Shown in pieces: positions 1-9,278 of a stretch of DNA of 64,000 nucleotides (positions are counted from its first letter, which is position 1; the number at the start of each line of letters is the position of its first letter). The translations under genes were made by a program, and so were the position numbers. The notes under the pieces were generated by a model. It searched no databases. It was not told the DNA's origin and saw nothing but the letters and a program-made list of their open reading frames with translations. Source of the DNA: DASWOJ01 sp964242415 (lineage in GTDB: Bacteria; Pseudomonadota; Alphaproteobacteria; Acetobacterales; Acetobacteraceae); the NCBI GenBank assembly GCA_964242415.1, contig CAXTAT010000003.1:186001-250000 (forward strand). Reading direction: 5' to 3'.

Positions 1-916
1 CCTGATGGTTGTCGATGGCGCCGGGCAGCGGCACCAGCAGGGCCGGGCGGCCGATGGCGCACAGCTCGGCCACCGTGCTCGCGCCGGCGCGGGCGATCAC
101 GAAATGCGCGGCGGCCAGGCGGGCTGGCAGGTCCGGGAAGAACGTCGCCAGCTCGGCGGTGAGGCCCGCCTCGGCGTAGGCGGCGCGGACGCGGTCCAGG
201 TCCTCGGCCCGGCACTGCTGCGTGACCTGCACGCGCCGGCGCAGGCCCGGCGGCAGCAGGGTCATCGCTGGCGGCACCAGGTCGCTGAACACGCGGGCGC
301 CCAGGCTGCCGCCGGTGACCAGGACCCGCACGGCTCCCGTCGGCGGCGTGTAGCCCTGGCCGGCCAGGGCGAGCACCGCGGGGCGGACCGGGTTGCCGGC
401 ATGCGCGGCGTGGGCGCCCTGGGGCACGCGCTGCGTGTCGGCCACGCCCAGCGCCAGGCGGTCGGCAAAGCGCGCCAGCGTCCGGTTCGCCCGGCCCAGC
501 ACCGCGTTCTGCTCGTGCAGCACCACCGCCGGGCGATGGCGCAGCACGCGGGTGGCCAGCACGGGCGCGACGCTCGGGTAGCCGCCGAAGCCCACCACCG
601 CCGCCGCGTCCAGCCGCGCCAGTAGCCCGCGCGCCTGCACCGCGCCCGCCGCCATCGCCAGCGCCGCCAATCCGCCGCGCAGCACCCCACGCCCGGCGAT
701 CCCCGCGCCGCGCAGCACGAATGCGTCGCCGGCCGGGAACGCGGCCTGGGCGCCGCTGCGGCCATCGGTCATCAGGGTGCCGCTGCGGCCGTCGGTCATC
801 AGCGCGACCCGGTGGCCGCGCGCCACCAGCTCCGCCGCCAGGGCCTCGGCCGGGAACAGGTGGCCGCCGGTGCCGCCGGCAGCGACCACGATGGGACGGG
901 CAGCCGGCCCCCTCAT
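1..916 (-). CDS. murG: MurG, N-acetylglucosaminyltransferase of lipid II synthesis (C-terminus cut by window edge)
   Basis: MurG transfers GlcNAc from UDP-GlcNAc to lipid I on the inner face of the membrane to make lipid II. Translation from the ATG at 916 gives the N-terminal glycine-rich motif AAGGTGGHLFPAEAL, then GFGGYPSVAPVL, HEQNAVLGRANRTL, VTGGSLGARVFSDLV and ARAGASTVAELCAIGRP, all in family order. The frame is open to base 1, so only the extreme C-terminal part is missing. The start overlaps the ftsW stop as ATGA, which indicates coupled translation at the end of the dcw operon. An in-frame 27-bp tandem duplication adds nine residues near codons 40-57, in the loop after the first strand; neither catalytic nor donor-binding motifs are touched. 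murC would be expected next, outside the window. Confidence 0.95.
   Translation of the reverse strand, partial: MRGPAARPIVVAAGGTGGHLFPAEALAAELVARGHRVALMTDGRSGTLMTDGRSGAQAAFPAGDAFVLRGAGIAGRGVLRGGLAALAMAAGAVQARGLLARLDAAAVVGFGGYPSVAPVLATRVLRHRPAVVLHEQNAVLGRANRTLARFADRLALGVADTQRVPQGAHAAHAGNPVRPAVLALAGQGYTPPTGAVRVLVTGGSLGARVFSDLVPPAMTLLPPGLRRRVQVTQQCRAEDLDRVRAAYAEAGLTAELATFFPDLPARLAAAHFVIARAGASTVAELCAIGRPALLVPLPGAIDNHQ
752..802. repeat. 27-bp in-frame tandem duplication inside murG
   Basis: Bases 752-775 and 779-802 match over 24 positions with one difference (764 versus 791), giving a period of 27 bp. On the coding strand this repeats the peptide LMTDGRSG twice in a row. The reading frame is kept and the single mismatch is silent. 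Confidence 0.9.
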
Positions 917-2049
917 CGCGCGGCCTCCCAGCCCGGCTCGGTCCGGGTGCGCCGCCGGGTGAGTGCGAGCAGCATGCCGATGCCGAGCGCCACCGCCAGC
1001 ACGGACGACCCGCCATAGGACACGAAGGGCAGGGTCATGCCCTTGGTCGGGATCAGGTGCAGCGAGGACGCCATGTTGACGAACGCCTGCAAGCCGAAGC
1101 TGGTCACCAGCCCGGCGGAGGCCAGCACGATGAACAGGTCGCCCTCGGCCAGCAGGCGCAGCAGGCCGCGCAGCACGATGAAGGCGAACAGCCCCAGCAC
1201 CAGGACGCAGACGATCAGCCCGAACTCCTCCCCCATCACGGCGTACACGAAGTCCGCATGGGCGTCCGGCAGCATGTCCTTGATGCGTCCCTCGCCGGGG
1301 CCGCGCCCCAGCAATCCCCCATTGCCAAAGGCTTCGAGCGCGGTATTCACCTGATAGCTGTCGCCCGCCGTGGGATCGAGGAAGCGGGTCACCCGGCTGC
1401 GGACGTGCGGGAAGAAGGCGTAGGCGGCTCCTGCCATCGCCACCAGCCCGCCCGCCGCCACGCCCACCATCGCCAGGTTCAGCCCGGCGATGAACAGCTG
1501 CGCGAAGAACACCGCCGTCACCACCGCCAGCATGCCCATGTCCGGCTGCGACTTCAGCAGCAGCGCGATGAGGGCGTAGATGGCCCCGGCCAGGATCATG
1601 CCGGGGAAGCGGCGCACCTGCTGGCCCTCGCTGAGCAGCCAGGCGGCGGTGACGGCGAAGCAGGGCTTCAGGAACTCGCTGGGCTGCACGGTCATGCCGG
1701 GCAGGCTGATCCAGCGGCGGGCGCCCTTGATCTCGACGCCCTTCAACAGCGTCAGCAGCGTCAGCGCCAGGGCAATGCCGCAGCCGAGGATCGCCAGGCG
1801 GCGGACGTTGCGCGGCGACAGCAAGGAGACGCCGATCACCACCAGCCCGGCCAGCGCCAGGAACACCACCTGCTTCAGGATGAACGCGTCGCGCGATACG
1901 TGGATGCGCTCGGCGACCGAGGGCGACGCGGACAGCATCATCACGTAGCCGCAGCCGATCAGCGAGGCGATGGCCGCCAAGGTCCAGCGGTCCACGGTCC
2001 ACCACCAGTGGCCGAGCACCGAGTTGTCGCTGCGGGAGAGGGCGGGCAT
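913..2049 (-). CDS. ftsW: FtsW, SEDS-family septal peptidoglycan polymerase
   Basis: FtsW is the septum-specific SEDS glycosyltransferase that polymerises lipid II together with FtsI. The 378-residue protein is almost entirely hydrophobic helices. It carries the SEDS signatures GMTVQPSEFLK in the first half and HLIPTKGMTLPFVSYGGSS near the C-terminus. The DPTAGDSYQVNTALEAFGNG segment precedes the large periplasmic loop. The ATG at 2049 shares its A with the murD stop (TGATG), and the stop overlaps the murG start. An in-frame extension upstream runs antiparallel through murD and is not real coding. Confidence 0.96.
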   Translation of the reverse strand: MPALSRSDNSVLGHWWWTVDRWTLAAIASLIGCGYVMMLSASPSVAERIHVSRDAFILKQVVFLALAGLVVIGVSLLSPRNVRRLAILGCGIALALTLLTLLKGVEIKGARRWISLPGMTVQPSEFLKPCFAVTAAWLLSEGQQVRRFPGMILAGAIYALIALLLKSQPDMGMLAVVTAVFFAQLFIAGLNLAMVGVAAGGLVAMAGAAYAFFPHVRSRVTRFLDPTAGDSYQVNTALEAFGNGGLLGRGPGEGRIKDMLPDAHADFVYAVMGEEFGLIVCVLVLGLFAFIVLRGLLRLLAEGDLFIVLASAGLVTSFGLQAFVNMASSLHLIPTKGMTLPFVSYGGSSVLAVALGIGMLLALTRRRTRTEPGWEAAR

Positions 2050-3437
2050 CAGGCGGCTCCCTGCATTTGCAGCGTGGGCATCTGCAGCGTGGGCGTGTGC
2101 TGCGTGGCGGCGAGGGCGGCGAAGCGGTCGCCGCGGGCCTCGAAACCGGTGAACTGGTCGAAGCTGGCACAGGCGGGGGACAGCAGCACCACGGGGGCGT
2201 CCAGCCGGCGGGCGGCGGCGGCGGCGAGCGGCACCGCGGCGTCCAGGGTGCCGGCCAGGGTATGGGGGATGCCGGCGTCCGCCAGGGTCGCGGCCAGCAG
2301 CGGGGCGTCCTGGCCGATCAGCACTGCATGGGCGACGCGGGGCAGCAGGGGGCGCAGCGCCTCGATGCCGCCGGCCTTGGCCTGGCCGCCGGCGATCCAT
2401 ACCAGGCGCGGATAGCACGCCAGGGCGCGGGCGGCGGCGTCCGCGTTGGTGGCCTTGCTGTCGTTCACCCAGGCCACGCCGTCCCCCTGCGCCACAAGCT
2501 GCTGGCGGTGCGGCAGCCCGGGGAAGGTGGCGATCCCGCGGGCGACGGCGGCGCGGTCCACCCCGAGCGCCATCGCCAGGGCGGCGGCAGCGGCGGCGTT
2601 CTGGCCGTTGTGCGCGCCGGGCAGGGCAGGAGCCTCCGCCATCGCCAGGATCGGCCCGGCGGCGTCGCGCAGGGTGGCGCCGTCGCACCAGAGGGTGGCG
2701 GGCTGGTGGCCCGAGATGGTTACCGTGCCGGGGAGGGCGGCGCTGTTTGGGTCGTCGATCCCGACGATCGCCGCATCGCCTGGCCCCTGGCGGTCGAAGA
2801 TGCGGCGCTTGGCGGCGATGTAGCCGACCATGTCGCCGTGCCGGTCCAGGTGGTCCGGGCTGAGGTTCAACAGCACCGCCGCGTCGAAGCGCAGGGTTTG
2901 CAGCCGTTCCAGCATGTAGGACGACATCTCCAGCGCATACACGCCGCCGTCCGGCAGAGGCGGCAGCGCCAGGCTGGCGGTGCCGAGGTTGCCGCCGGCG
3001 GCGTTCGGCACGCCCGCCACGGTCAGGATGTGCGCCAGCAGCGCGGTCGTCGTGCTCTTGCCGTTGGTGCCGGTGATGCCCGCGAACCGCGCGCCGGACC
3101 CGGCGGCGCGCACGGCCTGGAACAGCAGCTCGGCGTCGGACAGGATCGGGATGCCCGCCGCCCGTGCCGCCAGCGCCGCCGGATGCGGGGCGGGCAGCAG
3201 ATGCGGGATGCCGGGGCTGAGCACCAGGGCGTCGAAGCCAGCCAGGCCCAGCGCCGGGTCATGCAGCGGCAGCCCGGCCGAAGCGCGCGCCTCCGGCTGG
3301 TCGTCCCAGACCGCGACATCCGCGCCCATCGCCAGCAGCGCGCGCGCCACCGGCATGCCGTTGCGGCCCAGGCCGGCGACGGCGTAGCGGCGGCCCGCAA
3401 ACAGGTTCGCCGGCCAGGTCATCGGATTCCGGCTCAT
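2049..3437 (-). CDS. murD: MurD, UDP-MurNAc-L-alanine:D-glutamate ligase
   Basis: MurD adds D-glutamate to UDP-MurNAc-L-Ala in the cytoplasm using ATP. The 462-residue product has an N-terminal Rossmann-like domain (AVAGLGRNGMPVARALL), the Mur-ligase P-loop GTNGKSTTT at residues 123-131, the central motif NLSPDHLDRHGDM, and the C-terminal-domain motifs NDSKATNADAAARAL and LSPACASFDQF, which are typical of MurD rather than MurC/E/F. The chosen ATG overlaps the mraY stop as ATGA; a second ATG five codons later (MTWPAN) is a possible alternative. It ends with a short alanine-rich tail containing a near-duplicate PTLQM motif. Confidence 0.95.
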   Translation of the reverse strand: MSRNPMTWPANLFAGRRYAVAGLGRNGMPVARALLAMGADVAVWDDQPEARASAGLPLHDPALGLAGFDALVLSPGIPHLLPAPHPAALAARAAGIPILSDAELLFQAVRAAGSGARFAGITGTNGKSTTTALLAHILTVAGVPNAAGGNLGTASLALPPLPDGGVYALEMSSYMLERLQTLRFDAAVLLNLSPDHLDRHGDMVGYIAAKRRIFDRQGPGDAAIVGIDDPNSAALPGTVTISGHQPATLWCDGATLRDAAGPILAMAEAPALPGAHNGQNAAAAAALAMALGVDRAAVARGIATFPGLPHRQQLVAQGDGVAWVNDSKATNADAAARALACYPRLVWIAGGQAKAGGIEALRPLLPRVAHAVLIGQDAPLLAATLADAGIPHTLAGTLDAAVPLAAAAARRLDAPVVLLSPACASFDQFTGFEARGDRFAALAATQHTPTLQMPTLQMQGAA

Positions 3438-4522
3438 CGGATTTTCAACGTCGCCAGCCCGACCAGGGCCAGGATCATGGAGACGATCCAGAAACGGATC
3501 ACGATGGTCGGCTCGGACCAGCCCTTCTTCTCGTAGTGGTGGTGCAGGGGCGCCATCAGGAACACCCGCCGCCCGGTGCGCTTGAACCAGAACACCTGGA
3601 CGATGACGCTGACGGTCTCCACCACGAACAGCCCGCCGACGATGGCGAGCACCAGCTCGTGCTTGGTCGCCACCGCCACCGCGCCCAAGGCCCCGCCCAG
3701 CGCCAGGCTCCCGGTGTCGCCCATGAACACCGCGGCCGGGGGGGCGTTGTACCACAGGAATCCCAGGCCGGAGCCGATCAGCGCGGCGAGGAACACCCCC
3801 ATCTCGCCCACGCCGGGGACGTGGTGCAGTTGCAGGTAGTCCGCGAACACCCGGTTCCCGACCAGGTAGGAGATCAGCGCGAACACCGCGGCGGCGATGA
3901 TGGTCGGCACGATGGCCAGCCCGTCCAGCCCGTCCGTCAGGTTCACCGCGTTGCTGGCCCCGATCATCACGACCATGCCGATCAGCGGGAACAGAAAGCC
4001 GAACGGGATCAGCACCTCCTTGAACACCGGCACCGTGAGCGACGTGCCCAGCGGCCCCCGCGTCAGCGCCATGATCCAGGCCGCGCAGCCCAGCCCCATC
4101 GCCACCTGCGCCAACAGCTTGCCGCGGGCCGACACGCCCTTGGTGTTGCGGCGGGACAGCTTCATGTAGTCGTCGGCAAAGCCGATGCCGCCATAGCCCA
4201 GCGTCAGCAGCAGCACCGCCCACACGTAGCCGTTGCGCAGGTCCGCCCACAGCAGGGTGGACAGCGCCAGCGACACCAGGATCAGCACGCCGCCCATGGT
4301 GGGCGTGCCCTTTTTCTCGATCAGGTGGCGTGCCGGGCCGTCGAGGCGGATCGGCTGGCCGCCGTTCTGCACCGATCGCAGCCAGCGGATGACCATGGGG
4401 CCGAACAGGAACGACAGGAACAGCGAGGTCAGGCAGGCCGCCCCGGACCGGAACGTGATGTAGCGGAACAGGTTGGCCAGGATGAACTGGTCGGTCGAAA
4501 AGCGCGTGAGATAGACCAGCAT
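3434..4522 (-). CDS. mraY: MraY, phospho-MurNAc-pentapeptide transferase
   Basis: MraY transfers phospho-MurNAc-pentapeptide from UDP to undecaprenyl phosphate, forming lipid I at the cytoplasmic membrane. The 362-residue polytopic protein has the family length. It carries the conserved KKGTPTMGGVLIL loop, GFADDYMKLSRRNTKG with the catalytic aspartates, NAVNLTDGLDGLA, and the cytoplasmic HHHYEKKGWSEP motif near the C-terminus. The ATG shares its first base with the murF stop (TGATG) and the stop overlaps the murD start, so it sits in tight translational coupling between the cytoplasmic ligases. Confidence 0.97.
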   Translation of the reverse strand: MLVYLTRFSTDQFILANLFRYITFRSGAACLTSLFLSFLFGPMVIRWLRSVQNGGQPIRLDGPARHLIEKKGTPTMGGVLILVSLALSTLLWADLRNGYVWAVLLLTLGYGGIGFADDYMKLSRRNTKGVSARGKLLAQVAMGLGCAAWIMALTRGPLGTSLTVPVFKEVLIPFGFLFPLIGMVVMIGASNAVNLTDGLDGLAIVPTIIAAAVFALISYLVGNRVFADYLQLHHVPGVGEMGVFLAALIGSGLGFLWYNAPPAAVFMGDTGSLALGGALGAVAVATKHELVLAIVGGLFVVETVSVIVQVFWFKRTGRRVFLMAPLHHHYEKKGWSEPTIVIRFWIVSMILALVGLATLKIR

Positions 4523-5868
4523 CAGACTTGCACCCCAGGCGGCAAGCCGTGCGGCAGGCCCTCAAGACGTTCAACGACCAGGCGCATCCGGCTGCCCAGG
4601 CTGCCCTTGACCAGCACGGCGTCACCCGGGCGGACGGCGGCGGCGACCAGCGGCGCCAGCGCGGCGGCGTCCGGCGCATGGACGGCGCGTTGCCCGGCCG
4701 GCACGGCGTCGAACAGGTGGCGCATCAGGGGGCCGCACGCGTATAGAATGTCCGCATCGGTGGCCACGGCGTCGGCCAGTCCGGCGTGCTCGGCCGGGCC
4801 GAAGCCGCCCAATTCCAGCATGTCACCCAGCACCGCCACCCGGCGGCCCGGCATCGCCCGCAGCACGCCCAGCGCCGCCCGGATGGAGGCTGACGAGGCA
4901 TTGTAGCTCTCGTCCAGCAGCACGATGTCGCCCAGCCGCCGCTGCTGGCCGCGGCCGGCCACGGGGGACCAGCCCTCCAGCGCGGCTGCGGCACGCACGG
5001 CGTCCAGGCCGAGCGCGTCGCAGACGGCCAGCGCCGCGACGGCGTCCATCGCCATGTGCGCGCCGGGGGCGGCGAGGGTGAATGCAACGCCCTGTCCGCC
5101 GACGCTTGCGCGCACCGGCCCGGCCGCGGACAGCAGCCGCGCATCGCCCGTGCCGCCGAAGCTGCGGACCAGGGCGCCCGCCGACATGCGGGCGAAGAAC
5201 GGGCTGTCTGCCGGCAGGACCAGGATGCCATGCGGCGCCAGGCCCTCGCGGATCGACGCCTTCTCGTCCGCGATGGCCTCTAGGCTGCCGAGGTGGCCGA
5301 TGTGCGCGGCGGCAATGGCGGTGATGACCGCGACGTGCGGCGCGGCCAGGCGGGCCAGCGGGGCGATCTCACCGGCGTGGTTCATGCCGATCTCGGCCAC
5401 GCAGAAGGCGGCGTCGGCCGGCAGCCGCGCCAGGGTCAGCGGCACGCCCCAATGGTTGTTGTAGGACGCCGCCGAGGCGTGGGTCGGCCCGAACGCCGAC
5501 AAGGCCGTGCGCAGCATCTCCTTCGTCGTGGTCTTGCCGACGCTGCCGGTCACCGCGACCACCCGGCCGCCGAAGCGGGCGCGTCCGGCCTGGCCTAGGG
5601 CGTGCAGGCCCCCCAGCGTGTCGTCCACCACCAGCAGCGGCGCGCCCGCCGGCAGCCTGTCCGTGCGGTGCACCAGCGCCCCGGCCGCGCCGCGCGCCAG
5701 GGCGTCGGCGACATGCTCGTGGCCGTCGCGCTCGCCGACCAGCGCCACGAACAGGTCGCCGGGCTGCAGGGTGCGGGTGTCGATGGAGACGCCCGTTGCG
5801 TCGAACGGCGCCGGCATGGCGCCGCCGGTCGCCGCCTGCAGCGCGTGCGCGGTCCACAGCGGGGTCAT
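4522..5868 (-). CDS. murF: MurF, UDP-MurNAc-tripeptide:D-Ala-D-Ala ligase
   Basis: MurF adds the D-Ala-D-Ala dipeptide to complete UDP-MurNAc-pentapeptide. The 448-residue protein shows the substrate motif GVSIDTRTLQPGDLF at the N-terminus, the P-loop GSVGKTTTKEML around residues 108-119, SYNNHWGVPLTLAR, the EIGMNHAGEI motif, and LDESYNASSASIRAAL at the start of the C-terminal domain. The start overlaps the murE stop as ATGA. Length and motif order are normal for the family. Confidence 0.96.
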   Translation of the reverse strand: MTPLWTAHALQAATGGAMPAPFDATGVSIDTRTLQPGDLFVALVGERDGHEHVADALARGAAGALVHRTDRLPAGAPLLVVDDTLGGLHALGQAGRARFGGRVVAVTGSVGKTTTKEMLRTALSAFGPTHASAASYNNHWGVPLTLARLPADAAFCVAEIGMNHAGEIAPLARLAAPHVAVITAIAAAHIGHLGSLEAIADEKASIREGLAPHGILVLPADSPFFARMSAGALVRSFGGTGDARLLSAAGPVRASVGGQGVAFTLAAPGAHMAMDAVAALAVCDALGLDAVRAAAALEGWSPVAGRGQQRRLGDIVLLDESYNASSASIRAALGVLRAMPGRRVAVLGDMLELGGFGPAEHAGLADAVATDADILYACGPLMRHLFDAVPAGQRAVHAPDAAALAPLVAAAVRPGDAVLVKGSLGSRMRLVVERLEGLPHGLPPGVQV

Positions 5869-7295
5869 GCGGCCCCTACCAGACGGCGCACGACGGCCGC
5901 ATCGTCGAAGGGCAGGGTCTCGGCGCCGACCGTCTGGCCCTGCTCATGGCCCTTGCCGGCGACGGCGAGCACGTCGCCGGAGTGGAGGGCGTCCAGCGCG
6001 GCGGCAATCGCGGCGGTGCGGTCGCCGATCTCGCGGGCGCCGGGGGCGGCGGCCAGGATGGCGGCGCGGATGCTCGCCGGGGGTTCGGAGCGCGGGTTGT
6101 CGTCGGTGATGAACACCTGGTCCGCCAGCGCCGCGGCGGCGGCGCCCATCAGCGGACGCTTGCCGCGGTCACGGTCGCCGCCGGCGCCGAACACGACATG
6201 CAGCCGCCCCGCCGTGTGCGGGCGCAGGGCGCGCAGCAGGCGCTCCAGCGCGTCCGGCGTGTGGGCGTAATCGACATACACGGCGGCGCCGTTCGCCAAG
6301 GTGGCCGCCAGCTCCATCCGGCCGCGCACGCCTTGCAGGCCCGGCAGCAGGTCCAGCGCGGCAGCCGTGCCCGTCACCATCGCCAGACCCGCCGCCAGCA
6401 AGGCGTTGTCGGCCTGGAAACGGCCGGGCAGCGCAAGGTGGACCTCTCGGCGGGCACCATCGGTTTCCAGCAGCAGGACTTGGCCGCCGGGCTGTGGGGT
6501 GGCGCGCAGCAGGCGGATCAGGCTGCCGTCCTCGCCGGTGGTGCGAAGCGCCGGTCCAACGATGGCGCGCAGGGCGTCCAGCGCCGCCGGCTCAAGCTCC
6601 GCGCACGCCACCGCGGGGGCGCCGGCCGGCAGCACGTCCTGGAACAGGCGCAGCTTGGCGGCGCGATAGGCGTCCAGAGTGCCATGGTAGTCCAGGTGGT
6701 CCCGCGTCAAGTTGCTGAAGCCGGCCGCGGCCAGGCGCACGCCATCCAGCCGGCACTGCTGCAACCCGTGCGAGGATGCCTCCATCGCCACGGCCTGCAC
6801 CCCGTCGCGCGCCAGGGTGGCGAGGGTGCCGGCCAGCGCCACCGGATCGGGGGTGGTCAGGCCGGGTCCGGCCGCACCGCCGGGTCCGATCAGGCCGAGC
6901 GTGCCCAGGCTGGCGGCTGAGATGCCGGACAGCGCCATGATCTGGCGCAGGAACTCGGCCGTGCTGGTCTTGCCGTTGGTGCCGGTGACCGCGACCACGG
7001 TGCGCGGCTGCGGCCCGGCGTGCTGCGCGGCCAGGCGGGCCAGGGCGCGGCGCGGCTGCGGGTCGAGCAGCAGCGGACGCTCGGGCACCCCTGGCGGCCA
7101 AGCGGTGCCGGTCTCCGCCAGCACGGCGACCGCGCCACGCGCCACGGCGTCGGCGATGAAGTCGCGCCCATCCGCCCGCGCCCCGGCCAGCGCCGCATAC
7201 AGCATCCCCGGACGCACCTGGCGGCTGTCGGCGGTAAGGCCGGTGATCGCGTCCGTCAGCCCCGGCGGCACAGCCATGCCCAATCCCGCCAGCAT
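5865..7295 (-). CDS. murE: MurE, UDP-MurNAc-dipeptide:meso-diaminopimelate ligase
   Basis: MurE adds the third stem-peptide residue. The product (476 residues from the ATG at 7295) has GLTADSRQVRPGMLYAAL at the N-terminus, the P-loop GTNGKTSTAEF around residues 105-115, EASSHGLQQ, and DYAHTPDALERLL. It also has the DDNPRSEPP motif, whose DNPR marks enzymes specific for meso-diaminopimelate, as expected for a Gram-negative. The ATG follows the ftsI stop with one base between them. The frame stays open upstream of this ATG, but those codons overlap ftsI and match nothing in the family. A second Met six codons in is possible. Confidence 0.95.
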   Translation of the reverse strand: MLAGLGMAVPPGLTDAITGLTADSRQVRPGMLYAALAGARADGRDFIADAVARGAVAVLAETGTAWPPGVPERPLLLDPQPRRALARLAAQHAGPQPRTVVAVTGTNGKTSTAEFLRQIMALSGISAASLGTLGLIGPGGAAGPGLTTPDPVALAGTLATLARDGVQAVAMEASSHGLQQCRLDGVRLAAAGFSNLTRDHLDYHGTLDAYRAAKLRLFQDVLPAGAPAVACAELEPAALDALRAIVGPALRTTGEDGSLIRLLRATPQPGGQVLLLETDGARREVHLALPGRFQADNALLAAGLAMVTGTAAALDLLPGLQGVRGRMELAATLANGAAVYVDYAHTPDALERLLRALRPHTAGRLHVVFGAGGDRDRGKRPLMGAAAAALADQVFITDDNPRSEPPASIRAAILAAAPGAREIGDRTAAIAAALDALHSGDVLAVAGKGHEQGQTVGAETLPFDDAAVVRRLVGAA

Positions 7296-7296
7296 C

Positions 7297-9270
7297 TCAG
7301 TGAACCGCAACGGAGGTCGCCAGCCCCGCCAGCCGCCGCTGCGCCGTCGCATCCCGCGCGGGCAGCGCCGCCGGGGCGGGCGACGGGTTTGCCGGCGCCG
7401 TCGGGCCGTGCGCCGTCACATCGGAGGGCGCGTGCGCCGGCCGGCCCGGCTGCAGCGACATCGCCAGGGTGGCCTGCGTCGCGGCGGCCGTCACCGTCTC
7501 CGGCATCAGGCCCAGCATCGGCGCGATGCGCGAGATGACCCGGCCCGCACCGGGCGCGCTGACCGCGCCGGCCGTCGAGTAGCCGCCGGTGCTGGCGTTG
7601 CCCTTCGGCTCGTCCAGCATGAAGTACACCGCATACTTCGGCGCGTTCATCGGGAACACGCTCATGAAGGCGCTGACGTTGGTGTGCTTCTTGTAGATGT
7701 GCCCGCCGACCTTCTCCGCTGTCCCCGTCTTGCCGCCGACGAAGTAGCCCGGCACGTCCGCGGGCTTGCCGTAGCCATCGGTCACCACCAGCCGCATCAG
7801 CCTGCGCAGGGTGTCGGACGTGGCCTGCTGCATCACCCGCGTGCCGTCCTGCCGCGTGTCAGGCTCGACCGCCAGGATGGTCGGCTTCAGCACGATGCCG
7901 CCATTGGCCAGCGCCGCGGTGCCGCGCACGACGTGCAAGGGGGACACCGCGATGCCGTGGCCGAAGCCCACGGTCATCGTCGCGACCTCCTTCCAGTTGG
8001 CCAGGGGCTGCACGATGGGCTGGCCCTGCTCCGGCAGCTCGATGCCGACGCGGGTGAACATGCCCATCTTGCGCAGCCAGTCCTGCTGCCGCTCGGCGCC
8101 GACCGCCTGCGCCATGTGCGCCGCGCCGAGGTTGCTGGAATAGACCAGCACCTCGGGGAAGCTCAGCGCCCGGTGCTTGCCCTGGAAGTCCGAGATGGTG
8201 AAGCGGCCGATCTGGATGTCGTGCCCGGCGTCGTAGCTGTTCCACAGGTGCCCGGCGCCGCTGTCGAGCGACATCGCCGCGGTCTGCAGCTTGAAGGTGC
8301 TGCCGGGTTCGTACATGCCGGTGACGGCGCGGTTGAACCGCTCCTCCGGCTTGGCTTCGCCCTGCTTGTTGGCGTCGAAGTCCGGCAGGCTGACCATGGC
8401 GATCACCTCCCCCGTGCGGACGTCCATGACGATGCCGCAGGCGCCGATGGCGTGGAACTCCTCCATCGACTTCGACAGCTCGTCCCGCACGGCAGCCTGC
8501 ACGCGCACATCCAGCGACAGGCGCAGCGGCTCGGCGCTGTCGTGCAACACGTCGTCGAAGGCCCGCTCCACCCCGGCGACGCCGTGCGCGTCCACGTCCA
8601 CGCCGCCGACCACGTGCGCCGCCGCGCGGCCCTGCGGGTAGCGGCGGCGCTCGGTTGCCTGGAAGTACACGCCGGGGATGCCGAGGTTATTCACATCCAA
8701 CTGCTCGCGCGGGGAGATGTTGCGGGCGAGGTAGACGAAGCCCTTGCTGCTGGCCAGCCGGGTGCGGACCACGTCGAGGTCCAGGCGCGGCAGCACCGAC
8801 TTCAGCCGGGTGGCGGCGGCGTCGGTGTCCATCATCTCACGCGGGTTGGCATACAGCCCGGCGGTGGGGAGGGAGACCGCCAGGATCTCGCCGTTGCGGT
8901 CGGTGATCGTCGCGCGGCGGTGCGCGACCAAGTCACGGGCAGGCTCTGGCTCCCCTGCCGGCGTGAGGCCGTTGGAGGCAGGGTCCGTGCTGGACGCCGG
9001 GGTGGGGTTGGGCAGCCGCGCCAGGTGCTCCAGGCGCTTGGAGGCCATTGGGAACACCACCGTCGCGCCGGCCAGCTTGATCACGACGGCCAGGAACAAG
9101 GCCAGGAAGCCGCCGGCAGCGATCACCAGCCGGCCGCGCGTCTTTTCCAGGGCGGCGCGGCGGGCTAGGTCCGGCGCGGCCATGCGCACGGCCTCGATCC
9201 GCAGCGACTCGCGCAGGCCGCCGGGGGGAGGCCCGTCCGGGCTGGGGGCGGAGGGTGCCGTCAGCGCCAT
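7297..9270 (-). CDS. ftsI: FtsI (PBP3), septal peptidoglycan transpeptidase
   Basis: FtsI cross-links septal peptidoglycan and works with FtsW. A proline-rich cytoplasmic tail is followed by one membrane anchor (about residues 48-68), the non-catalytic pedestal domain (RATITDRNGEILAVSL, about 119-134) and the transpeptidase domain. Its active-site motifs are EPGSTFK with Ser324 and Lys327, SSN at 378-380, and KTGTAEK at 514-520. The protein is 657 residues, somewhat long because of an alanine/proline-rich C-terminal tail of about 70 residues after the catalytic domain. It starts eight bases after the ftsL-like gene. Confidence 0.95.
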   Translation of the reverse strand: MALTAPSAPSPDGPPPGGLRESLRIEAVRMAAPDLARRAALEKTRGRLVIAAGGFLALFLAVVIKLAGATVVFPMASKRLEHLARLPNPTPASSTDPASNGLTPAGEPEPARDLVAHRRATITDRNGEILAVSLPTAGLYANPREMMDTDAAATRLKSVLPRLDLDVVRTRLASSKGFVYLARNISPREQLDVNNLGIPGVYFQATERRRYPQGRAAAHVVGGVDVDAHGVAGVERAFDDVLHDSAEPLRLSLDVRVQAAVRDELSKSMEEFHAIGACGIVMDVRTGEVIAMVSLPDFDANKQGEAKPEERFNRAVTGMYEPGSTFKLQTAAMSLDSGAGHLWNSYDAGHDIQIGRFTISDFQGKHRALSFPEVLVYSSNLGAAHMAQAVGAERQQDWLRKMGMFTRVGIELPEQGQPIVQPLANWKEVATMTVGFGHGIAVSPLHVVRGTAALANGGIVLKPTILAVEPDTRQDGTRVMQQATSDTLRRLMRLVVTDGYGKPADVPGYFVGGKTGTAEKVGGHIYKKHTNVSAFMSVFPMNAPKYAVYFMLDEPKGNASTGGYSTAGAVSAPGAGRVISRIAPMLGLMPETVTAAATQATLAMSLQPGRPAHAPSDVTAHGPTAPANPSPAPAALPARDATAQRRLAGLATSVAVH

Positions 9271-9278
9271 GGTGCCGG

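Noticed and set aside
721..2415. Long plus-strand reading frame (564 codons) opposite ftsW and murG
   Set aside because: It is rich in Arg/Gln/His and lacks any motif; it is the GC-skewed shadow of the intact genes on the other strand.
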